This document shows, piece after piece, positions 34,346 to 46,879 of a stretch of DNA of 64,000 nt. The notes beneath the pieces were generated by a model that was not told where the DNA came from, made no database searches, and saw only the letters and a program-made list of their open reading frames with translations. This DNA is from Trogon surrucura (Eukaryota; Chordata; Aves; Trogoniformes; Trogonidae): the NCBI GenBank assembly GCA_020746105.1, contig CM036626.1:18155001-18219000 (forward strand). The letters run 5' to 3'. The translations under genes were made by a program, and so were the position numbers. Numbering within the stretch: position 1 is the stretch's first letter; every line of letters begins with the position of its first letter.

Positions 34346-37300
34346 AACCTGTTAGGGTTTTCAGGCCCCTATATACCTTCAGAGATCTGGGCTCCGATCC
34401 ACAATATCTGTTTGGAAATGGATTAAATCTGAATGCTTTTACTCATATTGCTGGATCATCTGGGATATAGGGCAAAGCCTTTCCTGAGGAAGTAAACATC
34501 AAAGGTGCTGATCTGGTCTGTATTTCGTACACCTTGTCTGCTACCCTCATGTAAGGCTGTGAGGGAAGCGGCAGCAGCCCTGGCAGTGGGGATGAGTAAA
34601 TCCCAACCATCTACACATGACACATTAGGACTGCAGGGATTTATTTTTTTTAAGGGAACCACTCTCACGTTGGTCAGCTGGAGTTAGTAAGTGCCCTGAA
34701 TAAAGATAACAAACACAGGCTTTCTTTGAAAAGATCGTACAAGGGAAAATGCAACAAAGAGAGTGTTTTTTTGCATTAATGTGGTCTGCTCAGATGGGAA
34801 GAGCAACTTTACTGCCCTGTACCACCAGTACTTGCAGGTGATCTTGTCTACACCAGGTTACACATGCTGTTCAGCAGTTGCTTTGGGGCACACTGCCGCA
34901 ATTTGGGCAGTCAGCCTATCATTAATATGTGTATCTAGGAGTGCCATGTCTCATCAAAACCGTCTAGGACATATTTTAGCACATCAGAGCTTCGAACGAA
35001 AGATGCTTACACAGAAATACACAGATGGATATCGGCGCAAGATGGAAACACTTCAAAATATATGTGGTGCTCGTGGCAAACTTTGCCTTGCTGATCCTTC
35101 CCTCCTTGGAAGAGCTTGCAGAAGTCCTTGGGAGAATCCATACTATACTGTGCTCGTGAGAGAGGAAGGGGATTCAATTAAAGCATAAATCCGTATCTCC
35201 CATAAGGAGCAGGCTGCGCAGGTTTTTGTGCAAAACTGTCCCAGAAGCGCAAGCGCAGCCTGTCACAGGTGGGGTTGCAGCACGCTCCAGAGCTGCTCTG
35301 TGGTATTGCCTGGTTCTCTGCAAAAGCCAAACGTTTAAAATGCAATTGTCCCCACAAATGTTGTGTGTAAATCACTTGCCGGGGCCAGGTCTGCCCCACT
35401 CGCGTGGCAGCCAGCTGAAAGGGGCCTTCAGCTGAAATAAAAGAGCTGCAAACACTAACAGGTGGGAGAGGGAGACCCCCCTGCCCCAAGCAGCCTGTGA
35501 ACGAAGAATCACTCAGCCTCATCGACAAAAGCTCGGGGGGGAAGCAAGTGGCTGAGCTGTAAGTTGAGGTAAACGAATCCTTCAGGGAATTGGTCCAACA
35601 ACCACGAGCTCCAAGGGGCTGGAAAGCAGCCCGAGAGTGTGGCAGATCCTGCGCTCGCTCCAAGCGCACACATGCTCTTACAGCCGCGGAGAAAGTTTAA
35701 TTTGCTGCAACTGTTTCAACAACCCCAAAGCCCCAGTAATGCGGTCGGACGCTGAAATCACTTAGTGTGAAACACCGCGGAGCAGAAAACGCTGTGGGCA
35801 CAGAGGAGCCCCTCAGCTTTCGTCAGGCACCGGGGCTGGCCTCAGCACCTGGGCTTTGTAAGGAAAAGCAAAGAAAGCCTCCAAAACCCACCAAAGCACC
35901 TCAGAACACTTACAAAACATGTTTTGCCAATGTGGTATCCTAATTTAGTAGCGGGGGCTGAAGGGGCGAGAGGAGCTGCAGAAACTCCGCATAAAGTCCT
36001 GGAGCGTGTTTAACGGGTCGAGATCAGCGAGGAGCTGACACCGAATGTATTTTTATTCTAAAGAATGACATTTGCATGGGGACAAAGACGTACCTTTTGC
36101 CAGAGCCACTTCCTCTGACACCAGGCTGCAGTTCTCTGGACCAATTTAAATCATGCTTTCTGCATTACTTAGACGAGGGTAAGATGCTTATGCAGGGTGA
36201 AGGATGTAACACAATGCAAGGGTCAGGTGCTGGGGGATTAGTGCTGAAAAGAGTAAGGGTGATCCTCAAAAATAAAGGATCTTATGAATCAACAAGAATC
36301 AATGTCACAAAATATAACACTCTGCTGTTTCAAGGCTAGATGCTGATCACAAATACATGGGGGATCCTAATGTCAATAGTGTGATGGGGAGGGCTTTGCT
36401 AAAGTTGTGAGGATGGTATGTCCCTGCCTGGAGCTTGGACCAATTCTAGTTCCAACAGCAAGCCCAGGAAATTCCTGTAGGGACCAGAACTCTCTGGAGG
36501 GAAATTAATGGAAATCCTTGGGCAGGTAAATAGGACTAGGATTGCGCTGCTGGGGAAGGCTTGGGCTGCAAGCAGCTCAACTCTCCTGGGAGCTGGCAGG
36601 CAGTGATCAGGCTGGCCAGGAATTACAAGAAAAAACAAAGGCTGTGTTCTGAGCTGGAGAAACAAACACCAAACCACCAAGGCTCAGCTATGGCCCTGCC
36701 CAGGCTGTGCTGCTAAATTGCTCCCACTTTTGTTCTCCATCTCCGAGTCCTCGGTTAGCAGAGACCTGCTATTCAAGCTGATTAATCCATGCTGGCTCAG
36801 TATGCCAGACCTCCAGCAGAAAGACCAGGAGATGCACAGCCTGGGGACTGCTGTGGCCACTCATCCCTCCTCACTCCCCACCCTGGCATCAGCACAAATG
36901 CCCAGAGCTAATGAGTAGGAAAAACAGAAGAAAATGGGGTTTCTTACAAAAGCCTTGCTGCCAAGGACCTGGTGTATCACAGCTCCAGTTAAAAGGGTTC
37001 ATTGGAACGTGACTTCTTGAAGAGGCCAAGGGTAATTCAGCAGCCCCTTGCACAATCCCCATCATCCATCCCTCTCCCATCTCTCTGCATCACATCCTCA
37101 CCAGGGCTGATTCAGCTGTATAGAGGCCACGTGGTGAGTCACACTGGGAACTGCTGCAAGCTAAAAATAACCCTGTGGTGTATTTTTTTTTATTATTCTT
37201 GGGTGATTATTTCTAAGCTGCTCTCTTTCCCCACTCAGGCCACCACACTTCCTCTCACACACATGTACCGGTGCTGGGGAAGGAACCATTTTTAGGGCAG

Positions 37301-37589
37301 CCATAAAGGGAGAGCAAGGAGTGTTCATCACCACTGAAAGTGAAGATTGAACTTCAGAGCTTCAGCTCACAGTGCTAGTTGTTTGAATTTGGTACAGGCT
37401 TTGGTGCACACCTTGTAACAGGGTGGTCACCACCAGCATGGCGTAAACCAGCAGCATCAGGGATGGTCCTCCCAAACCCCAGGAGTGTGCCAGGGATGTG
37501 TGTCAACACCCACTTTCTTTGCTTCTGCACTTTGCTTCTCTTTCAGCTGGCAAAGCCGCTATCTCAATAGGGAGCAGCTTCAGCCAAGA
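34346..37589. other. Non-coding, no recognised gene
   Basis: No recognised gene or interspersed repeat. Open frames at 34763-35188 (141 codons, plus) and 35178-35669 (163 codons, minus) have no recognisable domains. A GC-richer stretch at 35640-36030 contains scattered CpGs (for example AGCCGCGGAG and ATGCGGTCGGACGC) but is too weak to call a CpG-island promoter. Confidence 0.45.
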
Positions 37590-38560
37590 AAAATAAGCAT
37601 TACCTTACATCCCCGGCTTGTTTATCATTATCATGATTCTCTGCTCTAACTGGGAGGCAGCATTATGCATCATGCTGCCTACTTTCAAATAATAAGCTAC
37701 ATGTGTAAATAGGCTCTGCTATTTCGAGCTGAATAGCTAACAAATGAGCAAACAAAAACTCCACAGCCCACCACGCTCTTGCTTAACTGACGCAGTGGAT
37801 GCCTTTATGCATCCCGAAGGTGATACATCCATCATGCTCACAGCTCGAGCAGCTTCTGCATTGCTGTCAAAATTCAAACACGCTCGCGGTGGCTGCAGCC
37901 GGCACACGTGTGGCTGCGGGTCAAGCTGGCACTACTGCCTCGCTTGCTACTCTCAGACCTAAAATTGATGTGATATCCACTCCCGCTACATCATTGTTAT
38001 CACAGTTGCTGTGAAGGCTGGAGATGAATTTAGCTGCACAAGGTACATCTCCTCACACCAGGTGGGAAGGGTGGGGCATCGCAAGGGCATTAATATGAGC
38101 AGGGGTCTCGTGGGACATCCCAGTTCTGGATTAGACCATCACAGCATTCACATAATGTGTCCATATGAACTCCTGAGCATTCTCCTGCTGCACAGGTTTC
38201 CTACTCTATTGAACCCTCTGCAAATAGTGTTTCCTTCATCACATTGCATTATTATCCATCACAAGAAGAGTTATTTAAGAACCTTTGGACTATAATGGGT
38301 TTGGCATTACAGGAAAATAAAGCAGCTCTCCAGGAATCTTGTGCTGATTTCAGCCTTCCCATTTACGCTGTGATGCATCACACTGTGCTCTAATGTCTCA
38401 CTAATCTGCAGCTCAATCTGCTGTTAAACGGGCTCATGATGCAGAAGCCGCTCACTAAGGTTGCTTGATATTCATCTGTTGATTGAATCATTTGCTTCTT
38501 GTGATTTGCAAATGCGCCAAAGAGCCAGAAGCCCTTTTTCTTCCAGAAAAGTTAATTGGA
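37590..38560. promoter_or_regulatory. Candidate conserved non-coding region with several palindromes
   Basis: Two AT-rich parts, 37590-37745 and 38140-38560, flank a GC-richer middle (37746-38139), which may be an unrelated spacer. Three symmetric motifs stand out. AGGCAGCAT-TATGCATC-ATGCTGCCT (37655-37680) has perfect 9-bp arms around a POU-like TATGCAT. GTGATGCATCAC (38370-38381) is a perfect 12-bp palindrome. ATTTGCAAAT (38504-38513) is a perfect 10-bp palindrome resembling a POU or C/EBP site. No repeat family or exon is visible. Enhancer activity is a guess. Confidence 0.33.
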
Positions 38561-40072
38561 TCAACATCCTGCACTGGCAGGTGGTACCCCCACTCCTATC
38601 CAGACCTCTGCTGACTCCAGCAATGCAGAGGGGCCACCCAAGCAGGACAGAGTGCTGGGACCGAGGACACCACGATTGACAGATCCCCAAGTGACCATTT
38701 TCTGCAGGATCCAAACACACCAATTTCCCGCAGAGGCCTCGAACTGCCCATGCAGAGATGCGAGTTGTTTTGCTCCAGCGAGGCAGAGCCCTGCCCTGGC
38801 CCAAAGCGATGTCCCTGTCCCCCAGCCTCATCACAACACAAGCACCCAGCGGCAGGACTGGTCACCAACAAGCCTTACCTCCATCACACATTCTCTACAC
38901 GAAATTTACCCCTCCGTACCTCCACCTTTCTCATTTTTGAGAGCTAATCATTACCAGCATCCCCTTTTGACGCATCCCACTCAGCTATTCACAGGTACAA
39001 CTGCTTCTTCATAAACCTGTAAATGAAGATCCTGCTTCAGCAGCTCTTGGGTTTAGCTATTTTTTAATACTCTAGCATGCCACACACCGTTTGCTATCTT
39101 CCTCAATAATTAAGCAGTTAGTGCTATTGTCAAGGAAGCACTTAACATTGCTATGAGCTTTCCAACCGAGGTCCCAAGCAAGGATGTTATCGGGCACCAG
39201 GGCTCATCTCTATGATTATCTGGCTGTAAATAACACCTCAGAATATATGGTTTATTGTGGTGATAACACATAGTTTGTAGGTTACATAAATTGGAGCAAT
39301 CCTGCTGACAGAGGAAAAATAGTGGTGTGTGATGGTTTCCTCTGGTTGCTAGGAAATAGAGTTAATGCTCGGATCCTTACATGCCTGGGTGCACACTTGT
39401 GACAGATGATAGATTCGGCCCATGTGTGGAGCCCAGCCTGTTAGCAAGCCCTGACTGAGGGGAAAGCAGCAACACAGTGACAGCAAGATCCATTTAACAA
39501 AAATATATGCATTTTTCATTAAGAGAATTACATTTGTTTGCCCAAGGCGTTTAGGAAAATGTAAGCAGAGAATAAAGTCGGATCTAAAGAGACAGGTGGT
39601 CCATGCGGGCAGACCCAGAGCAGCTACACAGATGCACAAGATGGTCTGTGGTAAGGATTCTAACACCTGTCCAAAGCCCTAATGCAAACGAGCCGTGGTT
39701 TTTCAAAAATGGTCTTTTACAGCACTGCAGAGCCCACACAGCCCAAAGGGCCAGCACCAGCCTCTGACCCATAGTCCCCTCCTCACTGGGGGGGCTCAGG
39801 GCACCTGTACAGCGGGTCCCTTGCCCACCCCTCATTACATGGGGGTTTTACCTCTTGCATGGAGCAGCTCAGCCTGGTTTCTGCTTTGGAAATATTTGCT
39901 AAAGCCGATTGTGGTTTGTTCTATTGGTCTCTTGCTCCAATTTGCTGGAAATAGCATGGCACTCAGTCAAAGCATATGGAAAGTGGTCAGACAGCAGCAA
40001 ACAGGGAGCACTTGAGCTTTTCTACATGTGTGTTTGTCTCTTTTAATATATATGCATCTATACAAATAAATT
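38561..40072. other. Non-coding, no recognised gene
   Basis: The stretch 38561-38940 is GC-rich and open in several frames on both strands (plus 38556-39014, minus 38472-38834), a sign of composition-driven open frames. The stretch 39040-39350 is AT-rich with CTCAATAATTAAGC near 39102 and could be regulatory. No repeat is recognised. Confidence 0.45.
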
Positions 40073-40073
40073 T

Positions 40074-40089
40074 ACACACACACACACAC
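40074..40089. repeat. (CA)n microsatellite
   Basis: Eight AC dinucleotides in a row, preceded by a TA-rich stretch beginning near 40045. Confidence 0.9.
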
Positions 40090-42406
40090 TGTTAGGTCAG
40101 TTAGTCTATCATCTTGCCTCAAGGCAGAAACAGCTCTACCAACCCCATCCCAGGGTCCACCTTTAACCTGCTTTTAAATATAACAAAGCTAAATTGTAGA
40201 GACAACATTAAACCATACTCCTTAAAATAAAGAAAATAATTGCCATGATCACAGTTATGCCCTGTTCACAGACCAGGTATTTCACACACAGCCAAGGGAG
40301 CTGAATTTTCTGCAAATCAGAACCACGCCGTGCCAGCACATGCTCTACGTGCACAGTACTGGGCAGCATGAGCCTAATTTGCTTTTTTAGAGTAATGAGA
40401 TTCTCCTAAGAGTTATTCATGGAGTGAGCCGGTCTCCCTGTGCTGCTTTTAACAGAGCAAATGGGCTATCCCCTGCCAAAGTCAGCAAAACAAGTGCAGA
40501 AGAAATAAAATAAAGGGTTAGCAAGGTCGCAGACTGCTTGGTTCCTATAATTAGTTATTTGCCCCAGATCACTACCCTTGTTTTTCTTAAGAGGTTCCTA
40601 ATGATTTGCTGGAGTGCAAGCACTGGGGTGGTGTCCCTGAATTCCTTGTGCTCTTTGATGAAAAGTCCTTCATTTCAGATGACCCCCCAGGCCGGTGCTG
40701 CACCACGCGGGGTACCTTTGGGCTGGGATGGAGTCAGAGGATGTTAAACGCTTTCTGCCCCAGCTCCAAGGCATTTCTCTTTAGCTCAGCACCAACCAGC
40801 ATGGGAGTGGGATCTCCCGAGCCTGGTGTGTGACCCAGGACCATCGCTCCCCGCAGGACCCGGCCTCACACCAGCCTGGGCTGTCACACACCGGGAAGCA
40901 GAAGCTGAGTCGCCTTCTGTAGCCTGATAAAACTGTAATTTAATCCCAGCGACACAAAACACTTCCCTAAACCTTTGAAAGGCCTGCTAATCCTCGATTT
41001 GCCCTCAAATCTTGAAATTCTCCTAGAGAATGAAGGCTGCTTTGTCTATCGACTGCCTCCACGCTTAATGAGGTTATTAAGGCACATTAGGGGGCATAGA
41101 AGAACATTCTCTCCTGGCTTGGCACAGTAGAGTTTGGGGCTTTTGTCTCTCTTAATCCAAGTCCTCTTAGTCTTCTGCTCTGCCCCTCACTGTCCCCACC
41201 CCGCAGTGCCTTGAATTTGTCCCTGTTAGTCAGTAGAGACAGCCATCGCCCCACATCGACACCAGCAAAAAGCTCCCTGATCTGACTTTGACACAGTTTT
41301 ATTATTATTCCTTCAGATGTTTGTTGTTATGCCTTCAGATGTTTCTGAAGAGCACGCTAGGACTTTTCCTCTGCGGCTGGCAGACTGAAACGGTCCACAG
41401 ACCCATCCTGGGGTCTATCAGCTGATACAGAGATTTATTTAAACTTTTTTTAAGCAGAAATCATTCTGCTCCCACAGAAAGCACAGTGTTTCTTATGTAT
41501 GGACACGCATCAATTCAGCAGCGCTAAACTCTTGAGCAAAGCAAGGTCACCTCCCTGAACACAGAAAGAAACAAGGGCTTGACTCAGCCCTTCCATCAGG
41601 ACAGGACAACACAAATCCACGTTTCTGGCCTGCCTCCATCTCCCATCACAACCATATGGGAAAGAGAATGCGCTTAAATAGCTGGGGACTCGAAGCAAGC
41701 ATTTGCTTTCAGCAAAAGCGAGACATATCATTTCCCCAGGACGCACCGTTAAAGAAAACCTTTGCCAATGTTATGCTTTATAATGCAATGATTTTCATAA
41801 CAGCCCAACATGGTTCATCAGCATGGGATCTGGCATGGGATCGGCTTTCCCTTAAACCATCCGAAGGGGCCGTGAGAGGCGGCAGGAGGAGAGAACAGAC
41901 ACGGCGTCTGGGTGGGTTTTCAAGCAATCCTTGCAGCAGCCTCGGTGCATCCCATCCCACAGCAACTGGCGCCTTACTCAGAGCAAAACTCAGCCGCAGC
42001 ACCCTGCTCCTGCCTCGGGCCAGAACTGGGCAGCCTCACCCCAGCACACTGCCCGTGGTACCGTGACCTGGGAGGGGGGCACCCCCCAAGTAAGCCTGGG
42101 CCCCGTAGACTGATAGGGTTTCTTTCATTTTCAGCAAGAAGCTTGTCCCCAGGTGTTTATCTCCATTTACAGTGACCACGGTTAAATAACTAACTAACAT
42201 CACCTGAATTTTCCGGTTAGCAGCCTTAAATGATTTCATCACTTAAGAAGGGAAAGAGGGTCTGTGTGTGCAGGCAGCCTGGCAGCTGCAGTGCCTGCTC
42301 CCCTCCGGGAAGCCCTCTCTACGTGTGCTGCCAGAGCTGCTCAGAAACAGTTGTGGTGTCACCACACCAGCATCTTCTCCTGGGGCAAAACCCATTTGGA
42401 ATGTTC
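40090..42406. other. Non-coding, no recognised gene
   Basis: No gene recognised. CCTTCAGATGTTT occurs twice (41310 and 41332), a 22-base direct repeat. The frames 41656-42066 (136 codons, plus) and 41778-42002 (minus) overlap antisense in a GC-rich stretch and have no domain. Confidence 0.5.
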
Positions 42407-42434
42407 TACACATACACACACACAAAAAAAAAAA
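42407..42434. repeat. CA-rich tract followed by A run
   Basis: Imperfect CA repeats (TACACATACACACACACA) run into 11 A residues. It is simple sequence, with no retroposon body recognised beside it. Confidence 0.85.
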
Positions 42435-44499
42435 TCCCTCTTTATTCAGCTCATCTCAGTGATGTGATTAACAGAGCAACCTACAAACTCTTGCTGTGAC
42501 ATTAATGGCTTGGGTGGTAAGGTGTGAAATGAGGATGAGAGAGCAGGGAGCAAGTCATGTGCCCAAAGCAAACCCTTCTGCAGCTTCACCCGGAGCTGTG
42601 CTCCTGGCTGTGTCTGCTGGGGCACCAGCAGCCTCAGACCCTGCACGGGCTGGGGACACAGACACGCGTTCCTCCGTTGCTTCTGCTTTTGCACCAGGGC
42701 AACGTTTCGAGAGGCAGGAGAGGGGGAACTACCTGATGAATTTTCCAAGCATTAAATCCTCGCTCCATACCATCGTGCAGGATTATTTTTAACCCAGGTG
42801 AGGTCATGGGGGCTCAGTTAGATTTCCTACAAGCGAGGGAGAGCAAGGTGAGAGCCAGCACCCGGAGGTATAAGCTCCTGGGGGAAACATCCTCAGAGCA
42901 AGGCTAAGGGGGGCTGGAGCTAAGCCCCAACTTTCTTACCCCCAATTCTTGGCTCTACGAGAGCTGGAGCGTGTTTTATAGCACCATTTAGCACACAGCC
43001 CCATGAAGGCTTGAGCAACTGGGAGACAACATTTCCCAAGGGAAGGAGGAGCTTTAACTTTTGTAGCACAACAAGCATGCCAACGCAGGATCTTGAGGGA
43101 ATAAGAAGGATGAGTTATGTCATTTCATCACTGTTCTTGGAATGAAGACAAAAAAGCAAAGGAAAACAAAACAGAGTCCCCCCTGGGATCCATAAAGAGG
43201 AAACTAAAAATATGATAAATAGGCTGGATCATTATTTTTTGAAGGTGACATATTGCAGCTCATGTTATATATCTAGATTCCTATTGTCACTAAGGATCAA
43301 AACTTTGGCACAAAGTAAGTAAAGGAGAAAAATTAAATTTCTGCCATACCACAGACTAATAAATACTGCTAAAGAGCCATATACTATAAACACAAGCCAG
43401 ACATTCTGGTCCTGCAGGACAAGAAAGCAGCAGAGCACCAGATTTCCTTGCCAACAGCAGGCAAAGGGTTAAGCAAAGGTGTAATTCATTGTGTTAGCTT
43501 AAACTTTAGGAGAAGCTAAGAGAATTACAAGATCAGAAAATAACTGCAAAGTGTGTAAAGATAATCGTAAATCCAAGGGAAATAATACATGCTAATAAAT
43601 ACTCAGGAGATTATGCTAAAACACCTTCTGGTTTTATAATCAAGCAGTAGGAGCAGCCGGGTATCCCACCATAGCAGGTGACCTCCTGCAACGTGGGACA
43701 CCATGACCTGCGCTGTGATTTACCTACAGAAAAGACTCCCGCAGGAATCTGGGGATGGAGCAGAGGAGTGGAAAGACAAGTAATATTAAAAATAAATTCA
43801 GGGAAGGCAGAAAGCCGGGATCCTTCATGCAGTTTTAAAGGCATGACGGCATAACAAGAATGGCAGCCGACAGGGATGGGAAAACCCTCTTTTAGAGCTG
43901 CTTGGCACCAGGCGTGAAATCTTCAATTTCAGATACTGGGGACGAACCTATACATTAGCACATTGTGACAAGATTCAACTACCCTGCTGGCTTTCCCAGA
44001 AAATAGGGGTCACAGAGCCAGCCTGTACTCGGAGCTGGGGAATTTTTCCTCATTTTCTTCCTGACTCTACTAAGTCATCTTGTAGCAAAGACTCTCTTGG
44101 TATAATTGTTGTTCTTTTAACTCTTGAAGCCCCAAAACAGGCCTGGGAAGGTTATGAATTTGTGGGGTTTCTTGCCTTTAAGGCTTAAAACTCATTCCTG
44201 TTCCTTCCCCTCCCCGCTCTGGGGATAAAGAGCTGGCTGGGCTAGAGCTGGCAGGGTGCTTGGAGCCAGCCAGCCGGTCCCCTGCTTCATCCTGCCCCAG
44301 AGACAGGCAGCACAGATTTCACAGGGGCTTTAGAGAGATCTCCTGAAGAGCCAGGAAAATCAAAACATGATTTCTTAGCATCACTGAATGGTAGAACAGA
44401 CTCAGGAGTTTTGGTTATGTTGGCAAAACGCCACCCTGAGCAGCTGTTGAAAAACACACTGGGTTTAGTGCTGAATGTGAGAGTTCACAGCGCATCTTC
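42435..44499. other. Non-coding, no recognised gene
   Basis: GC-richer at 42540-42920 and AT-rich at 43180-43620. Open frames stay under about 100 codons and have no recognisable products. No interspersed repeat is seen until the CR1 at 44500. Confidence 0.5.
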
Positions 44500-44789
44500 T
44501 CGGTGACAACCACTGATAGGACAAGGGGTAATGGGCTGAAACTGGAACATAAGAGGTTCCGCTTAAACTCGAGAAGAAACTTCTTCTCAGTAAGGGTGAC
44601 GGAGCCCTGGAACAGGCTGCCCAGAGGGGTTGTGGAGTCTCCTTCTCTGGAGACATTCAAGACCTGCCTGGACACGTTCCTGTGTGGCATAGTCTAGGCA
44701 TTCCTGCTCTGGCAGGGGGATTGGACTTGATGATCTTTCGAGGTCCCTTCCAATCCCTAACATTCTATGATTCTCTATGATTCTATGAT
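44500..44789 (+). mobile_element. CR1 LINE 3' end, 5'-truncated, relatively young
   Basis: A clear CR1 3' end. It begins near GGTGACAACCACTGATAGGA, runs through GGGGTAATGGGCTGAAACTG and GGAACAGGCTGCCCAGAGG, then the 3' UTR with CTGGCAGGGGGATTGGACTT, and ends in two to three copies of the ATTCTATG tail (44762-44788). The copy keeps an open frame for the last 60 or so residues of ORF2 up to its stop, so it looks younger than the other CR1 pieces here. The body upstream of ORF2's end is missing, as expected from incomplete reverse transcription. Subfamily not assigned. Confidence 0.95.
44515..44697 (+). CDS. CR1 ORF2 C-terminal remnant (reverse-transcriptase polyprotein end)
   Basis: This frame encodes the extreme C-terminus of CR1 ORF2, with the family's typical words [43 protein letters not shown] and a final LDTFL region before the stop at 44695-44697. 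In a full-length CR1 this end follows the endonuclease and reverse-transcriptase domains; neither is present, so the fragment cannot act as an enzyme. Its frame is uninterrupted over about 60 codons. No host start codon or promoter is associated with it. Confidence 0.8.
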   Translation, partial: DRTRGNGLKLEHKRFRLNSRRNFFSVRVTEPWNRLPRGVVESPSLETFKTCLDTFLCGIV

Positions 44790-46319
44790 CATGAAAATAC
44801 CTATTTGGGTCACTTTGGGTTTTTTCCTAGTTTAAATAGCTCTGAGCAAATGATCCCCTACCAAAACCAGGGTGCTTGCAAGGTGTGGTACGAGTGGTTT
44901 TACTTGTAGCTCCAAAGTAGCTACATACCATGCAGCCACCCCAGATTTTAACAGATTTCTGCAGAAAGCACAAATACGCGCATGATACACACCCTACATG
45001 CGAGCACCAACCAGGTACCCAAACCACCTGGGACAGAGTAACCACAGCACAATTGTTCCTGCCATCACCTCGCTATTGAATTCCTCTCGGGTTTGTGTGC
45101 ACAGACAAGCAGCCGGGTCCAGGGGAGCTCAGACACACCGGCACCACAGAGAGCAAGCTCAGCTTCTTCCCCAAATTGAAGAAATAAACCCATAAAAATC
45201 ACCTTTTGTCTCCCCACTCCGGTGTTTTCCGAAACCTTGCTTTGCTTGATCCGTGCATTATGTTCAATAAGCAACACACACAGTAAAATAACCATGAAAC
45301 CCATTTTCCCCAGATCACTGCTGCGGTGATAACTCCCACGGGGAGATGGGGATGCACAGAACACATCCCCCTAAGACGACTTAGTAGGAAATCCCATCCT
45401 CAAATGTTTTTTTCACTTGCACAGAGCACACTGTTTGACCTGTCATGGGAAACAGCCCACAGGCTCGGTCCAACCTGCAGCTCCATCCTGGGCATGATGC
45501 ACAAAGCTTTCCCTTCTACAGCTTAAGGAAAACATCCCCAAGTTGCAAAAAGCCTTACAGCTACAGCTTTGTCTTGGGGAGAAATGGAGTGCCACCAGAT
45601 ACAGGCTAACCCTTGAAGTAAAGGTTTTCAGCACAGTTTGCTGGAGAAGTCTAAGGGGGAATAAAACAACGAGGAAAACAAGATGACTGACTTGTTAAAG
45701 TAGCTCCTGCTTTCAGCCTTCTCCTGCATGTTTAAATCAGCCCTTCTTCACCTCTGAACCCTGGGCTTTAGGAAGGTACATGTACTACACCAGGCTCCTG
45801 AGTAGCCTCCAAAGAGCCAAATTTAACCTTGTTAAGTCTTAAGAAACAACAAAAACCTACACATAAACCCCAATCCAAGTTGAGCCTTTGCATGAATCTA
45901 ATACCTGGATAGATCCCTATGGAACACCAAGGGGAAAACAAAAGGCAAAGCAAGAGGTGTATGAAGTTATCTAATGTAAGGCATTCTCCCTTTATCCCTT
46001 CATTTCATAGCAAAACCACAGCCACAGTTCACACAGCAGAGCTTTTCAGATGAAGTAAATGCTGCTACGGCCATCTTTCATCGGAAAAAACGTGGACCTG
46101 GAACTTTCCAACGCTAAGGCCCCATCCTGTCTTGGAAGTAATCTCCTTTCTTAATTATACCTCTAAAATAAAGACTTGTTCCTTACATAATTAAAAAGGG
46201 CACAACTGATAGATATCTATTTCTGGTTGATGATCTCACTTTGTTTACGTAGGAAAATTTCCAGAGGGTTCCAAGACACACACACAAAAAAAAATGGTAC
46301 CCACTCCCCTCAAATTATT
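44790..46319. other. Non-coding, no recognised gene
   Basis: Sequence downstream of the CR1. Open frames are short and antisense-overlapping (for example 45065-45364 minus and 44998-45195 plus). No repeat or exon is recognised. Confidence 0.5.
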
Positions 46320-46740
46320 CCCAGACTTCTCCAGTCTGAACGCATTTATTTGCAATAATGATTGCGGCTTTATGCGAGCAGATGGGCAGTCCCCGAGAGG
46401 ATGATTTGTTTCCCCTCTTTTCTTACTTCATGATGTATTTTATGATTTCAGCAGGTCAGTGGCTGCCATGTGTTTCTTTCTAATCTGCGAGCGCTTTTCG
46501 TTTGCCTCATTCTTGGCAGCCGTCGTATTTACCAAAGAGATCAGACACGGACAGATGATGGCAGAGATCCAGGCTCCTTGAGAGTTCAGCGCTTGGATGT
46601 TGGCAGCAAATAAAGATATATGGATTGCTATTGTTGGTTCAAACTTACAGGGGCTTTTTCCCTCATTATATTTCAGCTTATATGTGCACATATATATGTA
46701 TATGTAGAGATAGAATCATGTGTGCTCACACATGTTTTTA
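46320..46740. promoter_or_regulatory. Candidate conserved non-coding element ending in palindromic AT/GT tract
   Basis: Repeat-free block with TTTGCAATAATGATTGCGGC near 46350 and a CATGATGTATTTTATGATTTC stretch near 46430. It then ends in alternating purine-pyrimidine sequence: TATATGTGCACATATA (46679-46694) is a perfect 16-bp palindrome, and CATGTGTG-CT-CACACATG (46717-46734) has perfect 8-bp arms. A minus-strand frame (46440-46691, 83 codons) crosses the block but has no known product. Regulatory function is inferred. Confidence 0.3.
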
Positions 46741-46821
46741 AATTCTCTTTGTAGACCCTCAACCAGATAGAATACAGATGAGCTGTTATACAAAGAACAA
46801 TAGATGTCAACTAGATTACTA

Positions 46822-46879
46822 CCCTCTCCTTTTTTTCTATTTTTCCCCCCCTTCTTTTTCTTCCCCCTTCTTTTTTTTT
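46822..46879 (+). repeat. Polypyrimidine tract
   Basis: Nearly 60 bases of C and T with only rare A, in runs such as CCTTTTTTTCT and TTTTTCCCCCCCTTC. Such strand asymmetry can form triplex DNA. It could also serve as a 3' splice-site tract, but no exon follows that I recognise. Confidence 0.85.

Noticed and set aside
35640-36030. CpG-island promoter
   Set aside because: Several CpGs are present, but density and length are too low and the stretch is interrupted by AT-rich sequence.
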